Part shown: positions 16,899-24,905 of the stretch, piece after piece | Position numbering within the stretch: position 1 is the stretch's first letter | Layout: each line of letters starts with the position of its first letter | Source of the DNA: Geothermobacter sp964441925 | GTDB taxonomy: Bacteria; Desulfobacterota; Desulfuromonadia; Desulfuromonadales; Geothermobacteraceae | Direction: 5' to 3' | Assembly: GCA_964441925.1 (NCBI GenBank) | Contig: CAYTVY010000024.1 | Coordinates: forward strand, 1 to 24,905 | DNA: 24,905 nt | Translations under genes and position numbers: made by a program | The notes under the pieces: generated by a model | What the model was told of the DNA's origin: nothing | The model's input: only the letters and a program-made list of their open reading frames with translations | Database searches by the model: none

Positions 16899-18305
16899 TC
16901 AGGCCGCCAGCTTCTTGGCTTTCTCCAGGGCTTCCTCGATGGTGCCGACCATGTAGAAGGCCTGCTCGGGAACATCGTCGTGCTTGCCCTCGACGATCTC
17001 CTTGAAGCCCTTGATGGTGTCCTTCAGCTCGACGTACTTGCCGGGCGAGCCGGTGAAGACCTCGGCCACGTGGAACGGCTGCGACAGGAAGCGCTGGATC
17101 TTGCGGGCGCGGGCAACGATCAGCTTGTCCTCCTCGGAAAGCTCGTCCATACCGAGGATGGCGATGATGTCCTGCAGGTCCTTGTAGCGCTGCAGGACGT
17201 ACTGCACGTCGCGGGCGACCTTGTAATGCTCCTCGCCGACCACCTGCGGGTCGAGGATGCGGCTGGTCGAGTCGAGCGGGTCGACGGCCGGGTAGATGCC
17301 GAGCTCGGCAATCTGACGCGACAGAACGGTGGTGGCGTCGAGATGGGCGAAGGTGGTCGCCGGTGCCGGGTCGGTGAGGTCGTCTGCCGGCACGTAGATC
17401 GCCTGCACCGAGGTGATCGAGCCCTTGGTGGTGGTGGTGATGCGCTCCTGCAACTCGCCCATCTCGGTGGCCAGGGTCGGCTGGTAGCCGACCGCCGAGG
17501 GGATGCGGCCGAGCAGCGCCGAAACCTCGGAACCGGCCTGGGTGAAACGGAAGATGTTGTCGATGAACAGCAGCACGTCCTGGCCTTCCTCGTCACGGAA
17601 ATACTCGGCGACGGTCAGCGCCGACAGGGCGACGCGGGCACGGGCCCCGGGCGGCTCGTTCATCTGGCCGTAGATCAGGGCGGCCTTGTCGAGAACGCCC
17701 GAATCCTTCATCTCGTGCCAGAGGTCGTTGCCCTCGCGGGTCCGCTCGCCGACCCCGGCGAAAACGGAGAAGCCGCCGTGCTGCTTGGCGATGTTGTGGA
17801 TCAGCTCCATGATCAGCACGGTCTTGCCGACGCCGGCACCGCCGAACAGGCCGATCTTGCCACCACGGGCGTAGGGCGCCAGCAGGTCGACGACCTTGAT
17901 GCCGGTCTCGAAGGCCTGAACGTCGACCGACTGTTCGACGAACTCGGGAGTCGGACGGTGGATTTCCCACTCCTGCTCGGCTTCGACCGGACCGGCCTCG
18001 TCAACCGGCTCGCCGATGACGTTGAGGATGCGGCCGAGGGTCTTGCGGCCGACCGGCATGACGATCTGCTTGCCGGTGTCGAGCACCTCCTGGCCGCGCA
18101 CCAGACCGTCGGTGGTGTCCATGGCGATGGCGCGGACGGTGTTCTCCCCGAGGTGCTGGGCCACCTCGCAGACGAGGTTCCACTCCCGGTCGTCGATGGC
18201 CGGGTTGGTGATTCTCAGGGCGTGGTAGATTTCCGGCAGCTTATCCGACTCGAACTCGACGTCGACGACCGGACCGATGACCTGCGTGATTTTCCCTTTA
18301 TTCAT
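16899..18305 (-). CDS. ATP synthase F1 beta subunit
   Basis: Catalytic subunit of the F1 head. The 468-residue protein has Walker A GGAGVGKT at 155-162, the catalytic GERTREGNDL at 186-195, Walker B DVLLFIDNIFRF, and the C-terminal DELSEED segment that contacts the epsilon subunit. ATG 18305 begins MNKGKITQVIGPVVDVEF and has GGAGGA upstream. The open frame continues upstream to 18959, but that part is an out-of-frame shadow of atpG. It lies 50 bp after atpG. Confidence 0.98.
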   Translation of the reverse strand: MNKGKITQVIGPVVDVEFESDKLPEIYHALRITNPAIDDREWNLVCEVAQHLGENTVRAIAMDTTDGLVRGQEVLDTGKQIVMPVGRKTLGRILNVIGEPVDEAGPVEAEQEWEIHRPTPEFVEQSVDVQAFETGIKVVDLLAPYARGGKIGLFGGAGVGKTVLIMELIHNIAKQHGGFSVFAGVGERTREGNDLWHEMKDSGVLDKAALIYGQMNEPPGARARVALSALTVAEYFRDEEGQDVLLFIDNIFRFTQAGSEVSALLGRIPSAVGYQPTLATEMGELQERITTTTKGSITSVQAIYVPADDLTDPAPATTFAHLDATTVLSRQIAELGIYPAVDPLDSTSRILDPQVVGEEHYKVARDVQYVLQRYKDLQDIIAILGMDELSEEDKLIVARARKIQRFLSQPFHVAEVFTGSPGKYVELKDTIKGFKEIVEGKHDDVPEQAFYMVGTIEEALEKAKKLAA

Positions 18306-18355
18306 GATGAACCGTTCCTCCGTTTTCCTATAAACGCTTGAATCCGCTGTTTTTC

Positions 18356-19219
18356 CTATTTGATCGCCTCGGCGCCGGAGATGATCTCCATCAGTTCCTT
18401 GGTGATGGCCGCCTGCCGTGCCCGGTTGTACTGCAGGGTCAGCTTGCGGATCATCTCGTTGGCGTTCTTGCTGGCATTGTCCATGGCGCTCATCCGGGCG
18501 CCATGCTCCGACGCGACCGATTCGAGCAGCGCCCGGAAAATCTGGACCTCGACATGCTTGGGAAGAAGCTGGCTCAGCACCTCGGTCCGGTTCGGCTCGT
18601 AGATGTACTGAGTCATGTACTGGCTTTCCTCCACCGGCCGGGGCTCGACCGGCAGCAGCTTCCGGATGGTCGGAATCTGCGAGATGGCGCTGCGGAAGGC
18701 ATTGTAGACCAGGTAGACGGCATCGTAGGAGCCGGCCTCGTAGCCTTCGACGATCTCCTGTCCGAGCAGGGCGGCGGTCTGGTAGGTCACCTTGCCGGTG
18801 ATGTTCTCGTGCACCTTGCCGATCGGCAGCCGCCGGCTGCGCAGGAACTCGGCTCCCTTGCGGCCGATGATCATCAGCTCGTACTCTTCGAAACCGTCGG
18901 TCTTCTCGCGGATGAAGCGCTCGGCTTCCTTGGAGATGTTGGCGTTGAAGCCGCCGCACAGACCCCGGTCGGCCGTAAAGAGCACCACCAGCGCCTTGCC
19001 GCGCCCCCGGTCCTGCAGCAGGGGATGGACGTCGTGGTCCTCCCGCGCCGCCAGACTCGACAGCACCTCGAGCAGCTTGTCGGCGTAGGGACGGGCGGAG
19101 ACGACGGCATCCTGGGCCCGGCGCAGCTTCGCCGCCGAGACCATTTTCATGGCCTTGGTGATCTGGCTGGTGTTCTTGACCGTACCGATCCGCTTCTTAA
19201 TGTCCTTGAGACTGGGCAT
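18356..19219 (-). CDS. ATP synthase F1 gamma subunit
   Basis: Rotor shaft linking the c-ring to the catalytic head. The 287-residue protein has the classic ends: MPSLKDIKKRIGTVKNTSQITKAMKMVSAAKLRR at the start and MSAMDNASKNANEMIRKLTLQYNRARQAAITKEL at the end, with LCGGFNANI in the middle. ATG 19219 follows AGGTGGGA. The gap to atpA is 26 bp. Confidence 0.98.
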   Translation of the reverse strand: MPSLKDIKKRIGTVKNTSQITKAMKMVSAAKLRRAQDAVVSARPYADKLLEVLSSLAAREDHDVHPLLQDRGRGKALVVLFTADRGLCGGFNANISKEAERFIREKTDGFEEYELMIIGRKGAEFLRSRRLPIGKVHENITGKVTYQTAALLGQEIVEGYEAGSYDAVYLVYNAFRSAISQIPTIRKLLPVEPRPVEESQYMTQYIYEPNRTEVLSQLLPKHVEVQIFRALLESVASEHGARMSAMDNASKNANEMIRKLTLQYNRARQAAITKELMEIISGAEAIK

Positions 19220-19245
19220 CTATCCCACCTTCGTCGTGCGCGTTA

Positions 19246-20754
<1,509 letters not shown>

Positions 20755-20763
20755 AGGACCTTC

Positions 20764-21306
20764 TCACCCCTTTTTTAAGGTATCTTCAATACGTTTCAGC
20801 TGAGTCTTGAGGCTGGCATCGAAGAGCCGGCCGCCGATTTCGACCTGAATGCCGCCGATCAGTTCTGCATCGACCTCGACGGTCAGTTCGATGCTCTTGC
20901 CGGTCTGCTTCTCCAGTCCGGCCTTGATCGCCTGCCGCTGCTTGTCGTCGAGCTCGGTGGCGGAAACCACCCTGGCCCGCTGCACGCCCGCCAGATCATC
21001 GGCCAGCTGCCGGTAGGTCTGCTCGATCTGGGACAGAAAGCGCAGGCGATCCTTCTCCAGCAGCAGCCCGAGAAAGGCGCGCATCCCGTCGGAAATCTTC
21101 AGCGCGTCGATCAGGTCGGCGAGAATGGCGCTCTTCTTGGCCAGCGGGAAGGTGGGGCTTTCGAGGATCAGGCGGAGAAACTCCTCGGTCGCGAAGGCCT
21201 CGCGGACCCGGGCGAGTTCCTCGCCGAACTGCTCCACCATCTTCTGCTCGGCGCCGATTCCCACCAGCGCCCGGGCATATCGTTTGGCTATTGCACTGGT
21301 ACTCAA
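20764..21306 (-). CDS. ATP synthase F1 delta subunit
   Basis: Peripheral-stalk subunit joining the b/b' dimer to the alpha subunits. The 180-residue protein has AKRYARALVGIG at the N-terminus and, near the C-terminus, VEVDAELIGGIQVEIGGRLFDASLKTQLKRI, the family signature. The start is TTG at 21306, overlapping the atpF stop as TTGA with GGGAG about 8 bp upstream. No in-frame ATG is placed as well, so a rare start with translational coupling is likely. Confidence 0.95.
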   Translation of the reverse strand: MSTSAIAKRYARALVGIGAEQKMVEQFGEELARVREAFATEEFLRLILESPTFPLAKKSAILADLIDALKISDGMRAFLGLLLEKDRLRFLSQIEQTYRQLADDLAGVQRARVVSATELDDKQRQAIKAGLEKQTGKSIELTVEVDAELIGGIQVEIGGRLFDASLKTQLKRIEDTLKKG

Positions 21307-21887
21307 TGTAATTCTCCCACCTTCTGAATGTATTCATCCACCAGACGGGACTGGTCGTCGCGACTGAACGTCTCGCGCAGCATCTGTTCGGCGATCTCGA
21401 CGGCCATCTTCGATGCCTCCTCGCGCAGGGTCGCGCGGGCGCGGGCGATCTCCAGCTCGGCCGCTTTCTCGGCCTCGGCCTTGATCTTCTCGGCCATCTC
21501 GCGGGCATTGGCCAGAATCCGCTCGCGCTCCCGTTCGCCGTCCTGGCGGATTTCCTGGTAGATGGTTTCGATCTCTTTCGTCGCCTCGGTCAGCTTGCGA
21601 TCATATTCGGCGAACTTCGCCTCGGCCTCGGCCTTGATCTTTTCGGCTTCGGCCAGGCTGTCGGCGATCTGCTGCCGGCGGCCGGCCAGCCCCTGGCGCA
21701 GCGGCCTGGTGACGAAGTAGGCCAGCAGACCGATGGTTACGGCAAAGTTGAGACAGCGCCAGAGAAAGTCCTTGAGCAGGACACCGCCGTCGGCTTGGTG
21801 CCCGCCGCCGGAGGCAAGAGCCGTTCCGGCGCAGAGCAGCATCAGCGCGATCGCCGCGGCCATTTTCAACATCGACTTCTTGTTCAT
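21303..21887 (-). CDS. ATP synthase F0 b subunit
   Basis: Membrane-anchored peripheral stalk subunit, 194 residues. The N-terminus MNKKSMLKMAAAIALMLLCAGTALASGGG looks like a cleavable signal peptide (ALA-SG). It is followed by the real membrane anchor (about residues 40-62, FLWRCLNFAVTIGLLAYFVTRPL) and a long charged coiled coil rich in Lys, Glu and Ala. ATG 21887 shares one base with the stop of the b' gene (TGATG), and GGGAGG lies 11 bp upstream. The open frame runs on upstream to 22523, but that part is a shadow of the b' gene. Confidence 0.95.
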   Translation of the reverse strand: MNKKSMLKMAAAIALMLLCAGTALASGGGHQADGGVLLKDFLWRCLNFAVTIGLLAYFVTRPLRQGLAGRRQQIADSLAEAEKIKAEAEAKFAEYDRKLTEATKEIETIYQEIRQDGERERERILANAREMAEKIKAEAEKAAELEIARARATLREEASKMAVEIAEQMLRETFSRDDQSRLVDEYIQKVGELH

Positions 21888-22315
21888 CACGACAGGGACC
21901 TCCCGAGAACCTGGCTGGCGATCTGGACGGCTATCGCCTTCGACTCGGCCGCCAGCGCCTGGCGGGCGGCTTCGGCCTCGCTCGCCACCTGGTCCTTGAT
22001 CTTCTTCAGATTGCTGCCGGCCTCCTCGTGGGCGGCGGCCAGGATTTTCGCTTCCTCCTCCTGGGCGGCCTTGCGCAGGGCGGCCCGCTCCTGGCTGCCT
22101 TTCAGCCGCGCCTCCTGCAGCTGCGCCTCGTATTCGGCCATCTTCTTCTGGATCGCCGCTTCGAGTTCGGCGGCCCGGGCACGTCCGCCCTCGATGGTCT
22201 CCCGCCGTTCCTGCAGCACTTTTCGCAGCGGCCGGTAGAGAAGCAGGTTGAGGAGCACCATGAGAATGATGAAATTGACGAACTGGATGACGAGTGTCAG
22301 ATCGAGACTTATCAC
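21887..22315 (-). CDS. ATP synthase F0 b' subunit
   Basis: Second, shorter b-type stalk subunit (142 residues), forming a b/b' heterodimer with the next gene product. It has an N-terminal membrane anchor (VIQFVNFIILMVLLNLLLYRPLRKVL, no signal peptide) and a coiled coil to the end. The start is GTG 22315, with AGAGG 8 bp upstream. It is the first gene of the atp operon. Paired b and b' genes are usual in photosynthetic bacteria and are also found in deltaproteobacteria. No a (atpB) or c (atpE) gene is in the window, so the F0 ring and channel must be encoded elsewhere. Confidence 0.93.
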   Translation of the reverse strand: MISLDLTLVIQFVNFIILMVLLNLLLYRPLRKVLQERRETIEGGRARAAELEAAIQKKMAEYEAQLQEARLKGSQERAALRKAAQEEEAKILAAAHEEAGSNLKKIKDQVASEAEAARQALAAESKAIAVQIASQVLGRSLS

Positions 22316-22333
22316 GGGTCAACCTCTGCCTTC

Positions 22334-22347
22334 GGAGCCTTGGCTCC
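22334..22347 (-). other. Small hairpin in the atp leader
   Basis: GGAGCC-TT-GGCTCC is a perfect inverted repeat between the GTATAC palindrome and the ribosome site of the b' gene. In the RNA it would form a short stem just ahead of the AGAGG site. Possible translation effect, not demonstrated. Confidence 0.4.
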
Positions 22348-22350
22348 TTG

Positions 22351-22364
22351 GTATACTGTATACA
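22351..22364. promoter_or_regulatory. GTATAC palindrome upstream of the atp operon
   Basis: GTATACTGTATACA contains two GTATAC half-sites separated by one base. It is the exact reverse complement of 12512-12525 in the promoter of the GntR/FCD gene. It lies 36 bp before the atpF' start codon in an otherwise non-coding leader. The simplest reading is an operator for that regulator. Confidence 0.65.
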
Positions 22365-22379
22365 GACGATCCGGGTAAT

Positions 22380-22400
22380 AAAAAAATTGCCGGGCGGCAA
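22380..22400 (-). terminator. Hairpin with T7 tract ahead of the atp operon
   Basis: On the minus strand TTGCC-GCCC-GGCAA is followed by seven T residues, the shape of an intrinsic terminator. It may end the parA-parB-bactofilin transcript about 155 bp after the bactofilin stop. The promoter-like sequence at 22409-22438 would place it at the very start of an RNA, where it could not terminate normally, so one of the two calls may be wrong. Confidence 0.5.
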
Positions 22401-22408
22401 ATCAGCGC

Positions 22409-22438
22409 ATACTAAACACAGCACACCGGCCATGTCAA
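22409..22438 (-). promoter_or_regulatory. Candidate promoter of the atp operon
   Basis: On the minus strand a perfect TTGACA (22438-22433), an 18-bp spacer and TAGTAT (22414-22409, 4 of 6 matches). Transcription would start near 22402, giving a leader of about 87 bases that contains the T-tract hairpin and the GTATAC palindrome. A weaker alternative start inside the palindrome (TATACA or TATACC as -10) is possible. Confidence 0.5.
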
Positions 22439-22464
22439 GACGCTGTTTTGTGGAACACTTGCCA

Positions 22465-22500
22465 CCGGGCCGCTTTTCACTTTTCCTCTGGCGGCCCCGG
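22465..22500. other. GC-rich hairpin after the bactofilin gene
   Basis: CCGGGCCGC (22465-22473) pairs with GCGGCCCCGG (22491-22500) with one bulged base and a 17-nt loop. No T-tract follows on either strand, so it is not a standard intrinsic terminator. It could stabilise the 3' end of the bactofilin message. Confidence 0.35.
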
Positions 22501-22555
22501 CTATGGAAACCGCGGCCTGACAAACCCGGATCAACGACTTAACATATTGAATTTA

Positions 22556-22930
22556 CTAATTTGTTCTAGACGAATCGCTTTCGGACAGATCCCCCATCTG
22601 CAGGGTACTGTTGAGCAGGACGCCCTCCTCGACCACCAGTGCCGGCGTGACAATATGCCCTTCGACCCGGGCCGGCGCCCGCAGATCGACCTTGGCCGAG
22701 GCCCTGATATTGCCCTTGAAGCGACCGGAGAGCACCAGGGTGCCGACGGTGATTTCCGCCTCGATGTCGGCCTCCCGGCCGGCGATCAGGGTGTCGCGGC
22801 TGATGATCTCGCCCTTGAAACGGCCGTCGATCCGCACGATCTCGTCGAACTGCAGCTTGCCTTCGAAGCTGCTGCCCGGTCCGAGAAAGGCCTTGATGTC
22901 ACCCTTGTCCACCGGACGATCCTTCTTCAT
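22556..22930 (-). CDS. Bactofilin (DUF583 / polymer-forming cytoskeletal protein)
   Basis: Small protein of 124 residues expected to polymerise into filaments near the membrane or chromosome. The whole body is the repetitive beta-helix of bactofilins: FLGPGSSFEGKLQFDEIVRIDGRFKGEI, VGTLVLSGRFKGNIRASAKVDLRAPARVEGHI, ending VVEEGVLLNSTLQMGD. Short polar tails flank it. ATG 22930 follows AAGGGGGA; an in-frame start at 22957 adds an arginine-rich stretch and is less likely. It lies 37 bp after parB on the same strand. In Myxococcus bactofilins scaffold ParA and ParB, so this placement suggests a role in chromosome segregation, which is inference. Confidence 0.93.
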   Translation of the reverse strand: MKKDRPVDKGDIKAFLGPGSSFEGKLQFDEIVRIDGRFKGEIISRDTLIAGREADIEAEITVGTLVLSGRFKGNIRASAKVDLRAPARVEGHIVTPALVVEEGVLLNSTLQMGDLSESDSSRTN

Positions 22931-22967
22931 GGTTTTCCCCCTTCTGTCCCGTCGCATGCCGCACCGG

Positions 22968-23840
22968 TCAGTCGACGCCGAGCAGGGCGAGAATCCGCTC
23001 CAGCTCCTCGGCGGAAAAATAGCTGATCTCCACCTTGCCGCCCTTGCCCCGCGGCAGGATGCGCACCTGGGTTCCCAGCGTTCGCTTCAGTTCCTCCTCC
23101 AGCCGCTTCAGCTCGGGATCGACCGGCGCCGGCTCCGACTTGCTGCGCGAAGGCTGACCGAAGTTCTTGATTTTCTTGACCAGAGCCTCGCATTCACGCA
23201 CCGAGAGCTTGCGGGCCACGACCTGGTCCCGGGCCTCGAGAATGTCTTCCTCGTCCTCAAGGCCGAGCAGGGCGCGGGCGTGCCCCATACTCAGCTCACC
23301 GGCGATGACGTCGCTGCGCACCTTGCCCGGCAGTTTCAGCAGGCGCAGCATGTTGGCCACGGTCGAGCGTTCGCGCCCGACCCGTTTGGCGACCTCCTCC
23401 TGGGAGAGGTCGAAGGAGTCCATCAGGTGACGGTAGGCTTCGGCCTCCTCGATCGGATTGAGATCCTCGCGCTGGATGTTCTCGATCAGGGCCATCTCCA
23501 GGGCCCAGTCCTCGGAGACATCCTGGATCACCACCGGCACTTCCTTCAGCCCGGCCTTCTGGGCCGCCCGCCAGCGACGCTCGCCGGCGATGATCTGGTA
23601 GTGGTCTCCCTGCTGGCGCACCACCAGGGGCTGGATGACACCCTTCTCCCGGATGGAGGCCACCAGCTCGGCCATCTTGGCGTCATCGAAGGTCTTGCGC
23701 GGCTGCCGGCCGTGCGGCTTCAGTTCCTCGATGGGACAGAGAAAATAGCGGCTGGCGCCGGCCGAATCGCCACCGGCCTGCTTGCCGGCGCTGCTGATCA
23801 GCGCCCCGATACCCTTGCCGAGAGCAGGTCGTTTCGCCAT
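22968..23840 (-). CDS. Chromosome partitioning protein ParB
   Basis: CTP-dependent DNA clamp that loads at parS and works with ParA to segregate the origin region. In the 290-residue protein, a ParA-contact N-terminus (KRPALGKGIGALI) is followed by the CTPase/ParB-N domain with GERRWRA at 86-92 and ENIQRED at 120-126. A helix-turn-helix LSQEEVAKRVGRERSTVANMLRLLKLP covers 145-171, GHARALL lies near 187, and a C-terminal dimerisation domain ends the protein. ATG 23840 lies 2 bp after the parA stop with GGAGGTG upstream. Confidence 0.97.
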   Translation of the reverse strand: MAKRPALGKGIGALISSAGKQAGGDSAGASRYFLCPIEELKPHGRQPRKTFDDAKMAELVASIREKGVIQPLVVRQQGDHYQIIAGERRWRAAQKAGLKEVPVVIQDVSEDWALEMALIENIQREDLNPIEEAEAYRHLMDSFDLSQEEVAKRVGRERSTVANMLRLLKLPGKVRSDVIAGELSMGHARALLGLEDEEDILEARDQVVARKLSVRECEALVKKIKNFGQPSRSKSEPAPVDPELKRLEEELKRTLGTQVRILPRGKGGKVEISYFSAEELERILALLGVD

Positions 23841-23842
23841 GG

Positions 23843-24607
23843 TCACACCTCCGCCTGGATGATTTCCCGCGCCAGATCGAGGTAGGCCTGCGCCCCCTTG
23901 GAGGCGATGTCGTAGAGCAGGACCGGCAGGCCGTGGCTCGGCGCCTCCGACAGGCGAATGTTGCGGGGGATGATGGTCTTGCAGAGCTGATCGGGAAAGT
24001 GGGTGCGTATCTCCTCGCCGACCTGGTGCGACAGGTTGTTTCGGCCGTCGAACATGGTCAGCAGGATGTAGTCGAGGGAGAGGCGGGGATTCAGCTCCTG
24101 CCGGATCAGACTGATGGTGTTGAGCAGCTGGCTCAGTCCCTCCATCGCGTAGTACTCGCACTGCATCGGAATCAGCACCCGGCTGGCGGCGGTCAGGGCG
24201 TTGACCGTCAGCAGGCCGAGGGAAGGGGGACAGTCGATGAGGATATAACTGAAGTCATCCTCGATCTCGGCCAGCAGCGCCTTGAGCTTCTTTTCCCGGG
24301 CGATGGCCGACACCAGTTCGACCTCGGCCCCGATCAGGTCGGGTGTCGCCGGCATCACCTGCAGGTGATCGAGCTGGGTCGGCTGCAGCAGTTCGGCGGC
24401 GGAACACTCGCCGAGCAGGCCGTGGTAGACCGTCAGCTCGAGCTCCTCCTTATCCAGACCGATGCCGCTGGTGGCGTTTCCCTGGGGGTCCATGTCGACC
24501 AGCAGGGTCCTTTTCTCCGCCGTCGCCAGCGAGGCCGCCAGGTTGACCGCCGTCGTGGTCTTGCCCACGCCCCCCTTCTGGTTGGCTATCGCGATGATCT
24601 GTGCCAT
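23843..24607 (-). CDS. Chromosome partitioning ATPase ParA (Soj)
   Basis: Walker-type ATPase that binds DNA non-specifically as an ATP dimer and is released by ParB. The 254-residue protein has the deviant Walker A KGGVGKTT at 11-18, VDMDPQGN at 38-44, Walker B YILIDCPPSLG, and RNIRLSEAPSHGLPVLLYD near the C-terminus. There is no N-terminal helix-turn-helix, so it is the chromosomal type rather than the plasmid P1 type. ATG 24607 follows GGAGAGG at 8 bp; an in-frame GTG at 24643 would add 12 residues ahead of the conserved MAQIIAIANQKGG. It is the first gene of the par cluster. Confidence 0.97.
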   Translation of the reverse strand: MAQIIAIANQKGGVGKTTTAVNLAASLATAEKRTLLVDMDPQGNATSGIGLDKEELELTVYHGLLGECSAAELLQPTQLDHLQVMPATPDLIGAEVELVSAIAREKKLKALLAEIEDDFSYILIDCPPSLGLLTVNALTAASRVLIPMQCEYYAMEGLSQLLNTISLIRQELNPRLSLDYILLTMFDGRNNLSHQVGEEIRTHFPDQLCKTIIPRNIRLSEAPSHGLPVLLYDIASKGAQAYLDLAREIIQAEV

Positions 24608-24688
24608 TGAATAAACCTCTCCGTCGGGCAGTTCAGGCGGCACAGGTTAGCATATTCGTCTGCGCCGTTGAAGACCTAAAGGCTTGCC

Positions 24689-24704
24689 GCCGGGCGCGCC
24701 CGGC
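24689..24704. other. 16-bp perfect GC palindrome upstream of parA
   Basis: GCCGGGCG-CGCCCGGC reads the same on both strands. It lies about 80 bp before the parA start codon. It could be an RNA hairpin in the par leader, a protein site, or part of a terminator for an upstream gene, though no T-tract adjoins it. Nothing else recognisable lies between it and parA. Confidence 0.4.
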
Positions 24705-24743
24705 CACCGCAATCTTTTCCGGGAAAAACCACAACCTGTTGTT

Positions 24744-24905
24744 CCTGAAGCAGTGAGCTTCACGTCGGCGGATAGCACAAGTCATTGACCTGCCTTCGCT
24801 TTCCAAAAATCGCCGGCGAACCTATGGGTACGCCTTAGATTTTTGAAAATCGTATCCAGGCCAAGCACTTGCACTCTCCATCCAACAGAAACTCACTGAT
24901 TCAGG
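24744..24905. repeat. 162-bp dispersed repeat element, copy B
   Basis: Gapless homologue of 10378-10539, same length and orientation, about 84% identical. It begins CCTGAA and ends TTCAGG at the last base of the window, matching copy A's end. The inner stem TTTCCAAAAATC / GATTTTTGAAAA is kept with its one mismatch at a different position from copy A, and GGCG / CGCC pairs inside the loop. It lies upstream of parA with no gene between. No transposase or open frame of note. Confidence 0.85.

Noticed and set aside
17065..17080. CACGTGGAAC resembling half of a parS site in atpD
   Set aside because: Only one side matches and it lies within conserved atpD coding sequence (HVAEVF).
18306..18959. 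Upstream extension of the atpD frame
   Set aside because: Covers atpG out of frame and is arginine-rich; atpD begins at a canonical ATG with GGAGGA upstream.
22465..22500. GC hairpin after bactofilin considered as an intrinsic terminator
   Set aside because: No T-tract on either strand and the stem has a bulge; kept only as a low-confidence structural feature.

Overview
The window is GC-rich bacterial chromosome, densely packed, with almost every stretch coding on one strand only. The gene content and order point to a Deltaproteobacterium of the Desulfuromonadales type (Geobacter, Desulfuromonas or Pelobacter relatives). The main clues are a parA-parB-bactofilin cluster running into an F-type ATP synthase operon with both b' and b subunits but no a or c genes, an mfd-parvulin-parvulin cluster, and an HD-GYP protein with a cysteine-bearing N-terminus. 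This placement is inference from synteny and protein style. No rRNA, tRNA, CRISPR array, prophage or transposase was seen.

Layout. Positions 1-54 hold two tandem heptamer repeats. Positions 63-5540 (minus) are mfd followed by two parvulin-type foldase genes, one a lipoprotein and one SurA-like. nadA (minus) and tatB-tatC (plus) diverge at about 6.5 kb. A PduO-type cobalamin adenosyltransferase (minus) and an ABC-2 exporter pair (plus) diverge at 8.6 kb from overlapping -10 elements. An HD-GYP protein and a GntR/FCD regulator (both minus) fill 10.5-12.4 kb. A two-TM potassium channel with a TrkA-N/RCK domain and a TIM-barrel isomerase-like gene (plus) follow. dinB (minus) overlaps the isomerase tail and diverges from a second FCD regulator (plus). 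From 16.4 kb to the end everything is on the minus strand: atpF'-atpF-atpH-atpA-atpG-atpD-atpC, preceded by parA, parB and a bactofilin gene.

How it works together. The foldases and the Tat system serve envelope biogenesis. ParA, ParB and bactofilin are chromosome segregation and scaffold functions. The atp genes encode F1 plus the peripheral stalk. The most interesting regulatory signal is a palindrome, GTATACAGTATAC. It lies between the -35 and -10 of the first GntR gene and again in the leader of the atp operon 10 kb away, with 14 identical bases, suggesting that this regulator controls both itself and ATP synthase. The second FCD regulator has its own PdhR/FadR-like operator at its predicted transcription start.

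The other notable item is a 162-bp element present twice (10378-10539 and 24744-24905). The copies align without gaps at about 84% identity, carry CCTGAA/TTCAGG terminal inverted repeats and share a conserved internal stem-loop. No transposase is associated. All functions are read from motifs and layout; no searches were run.
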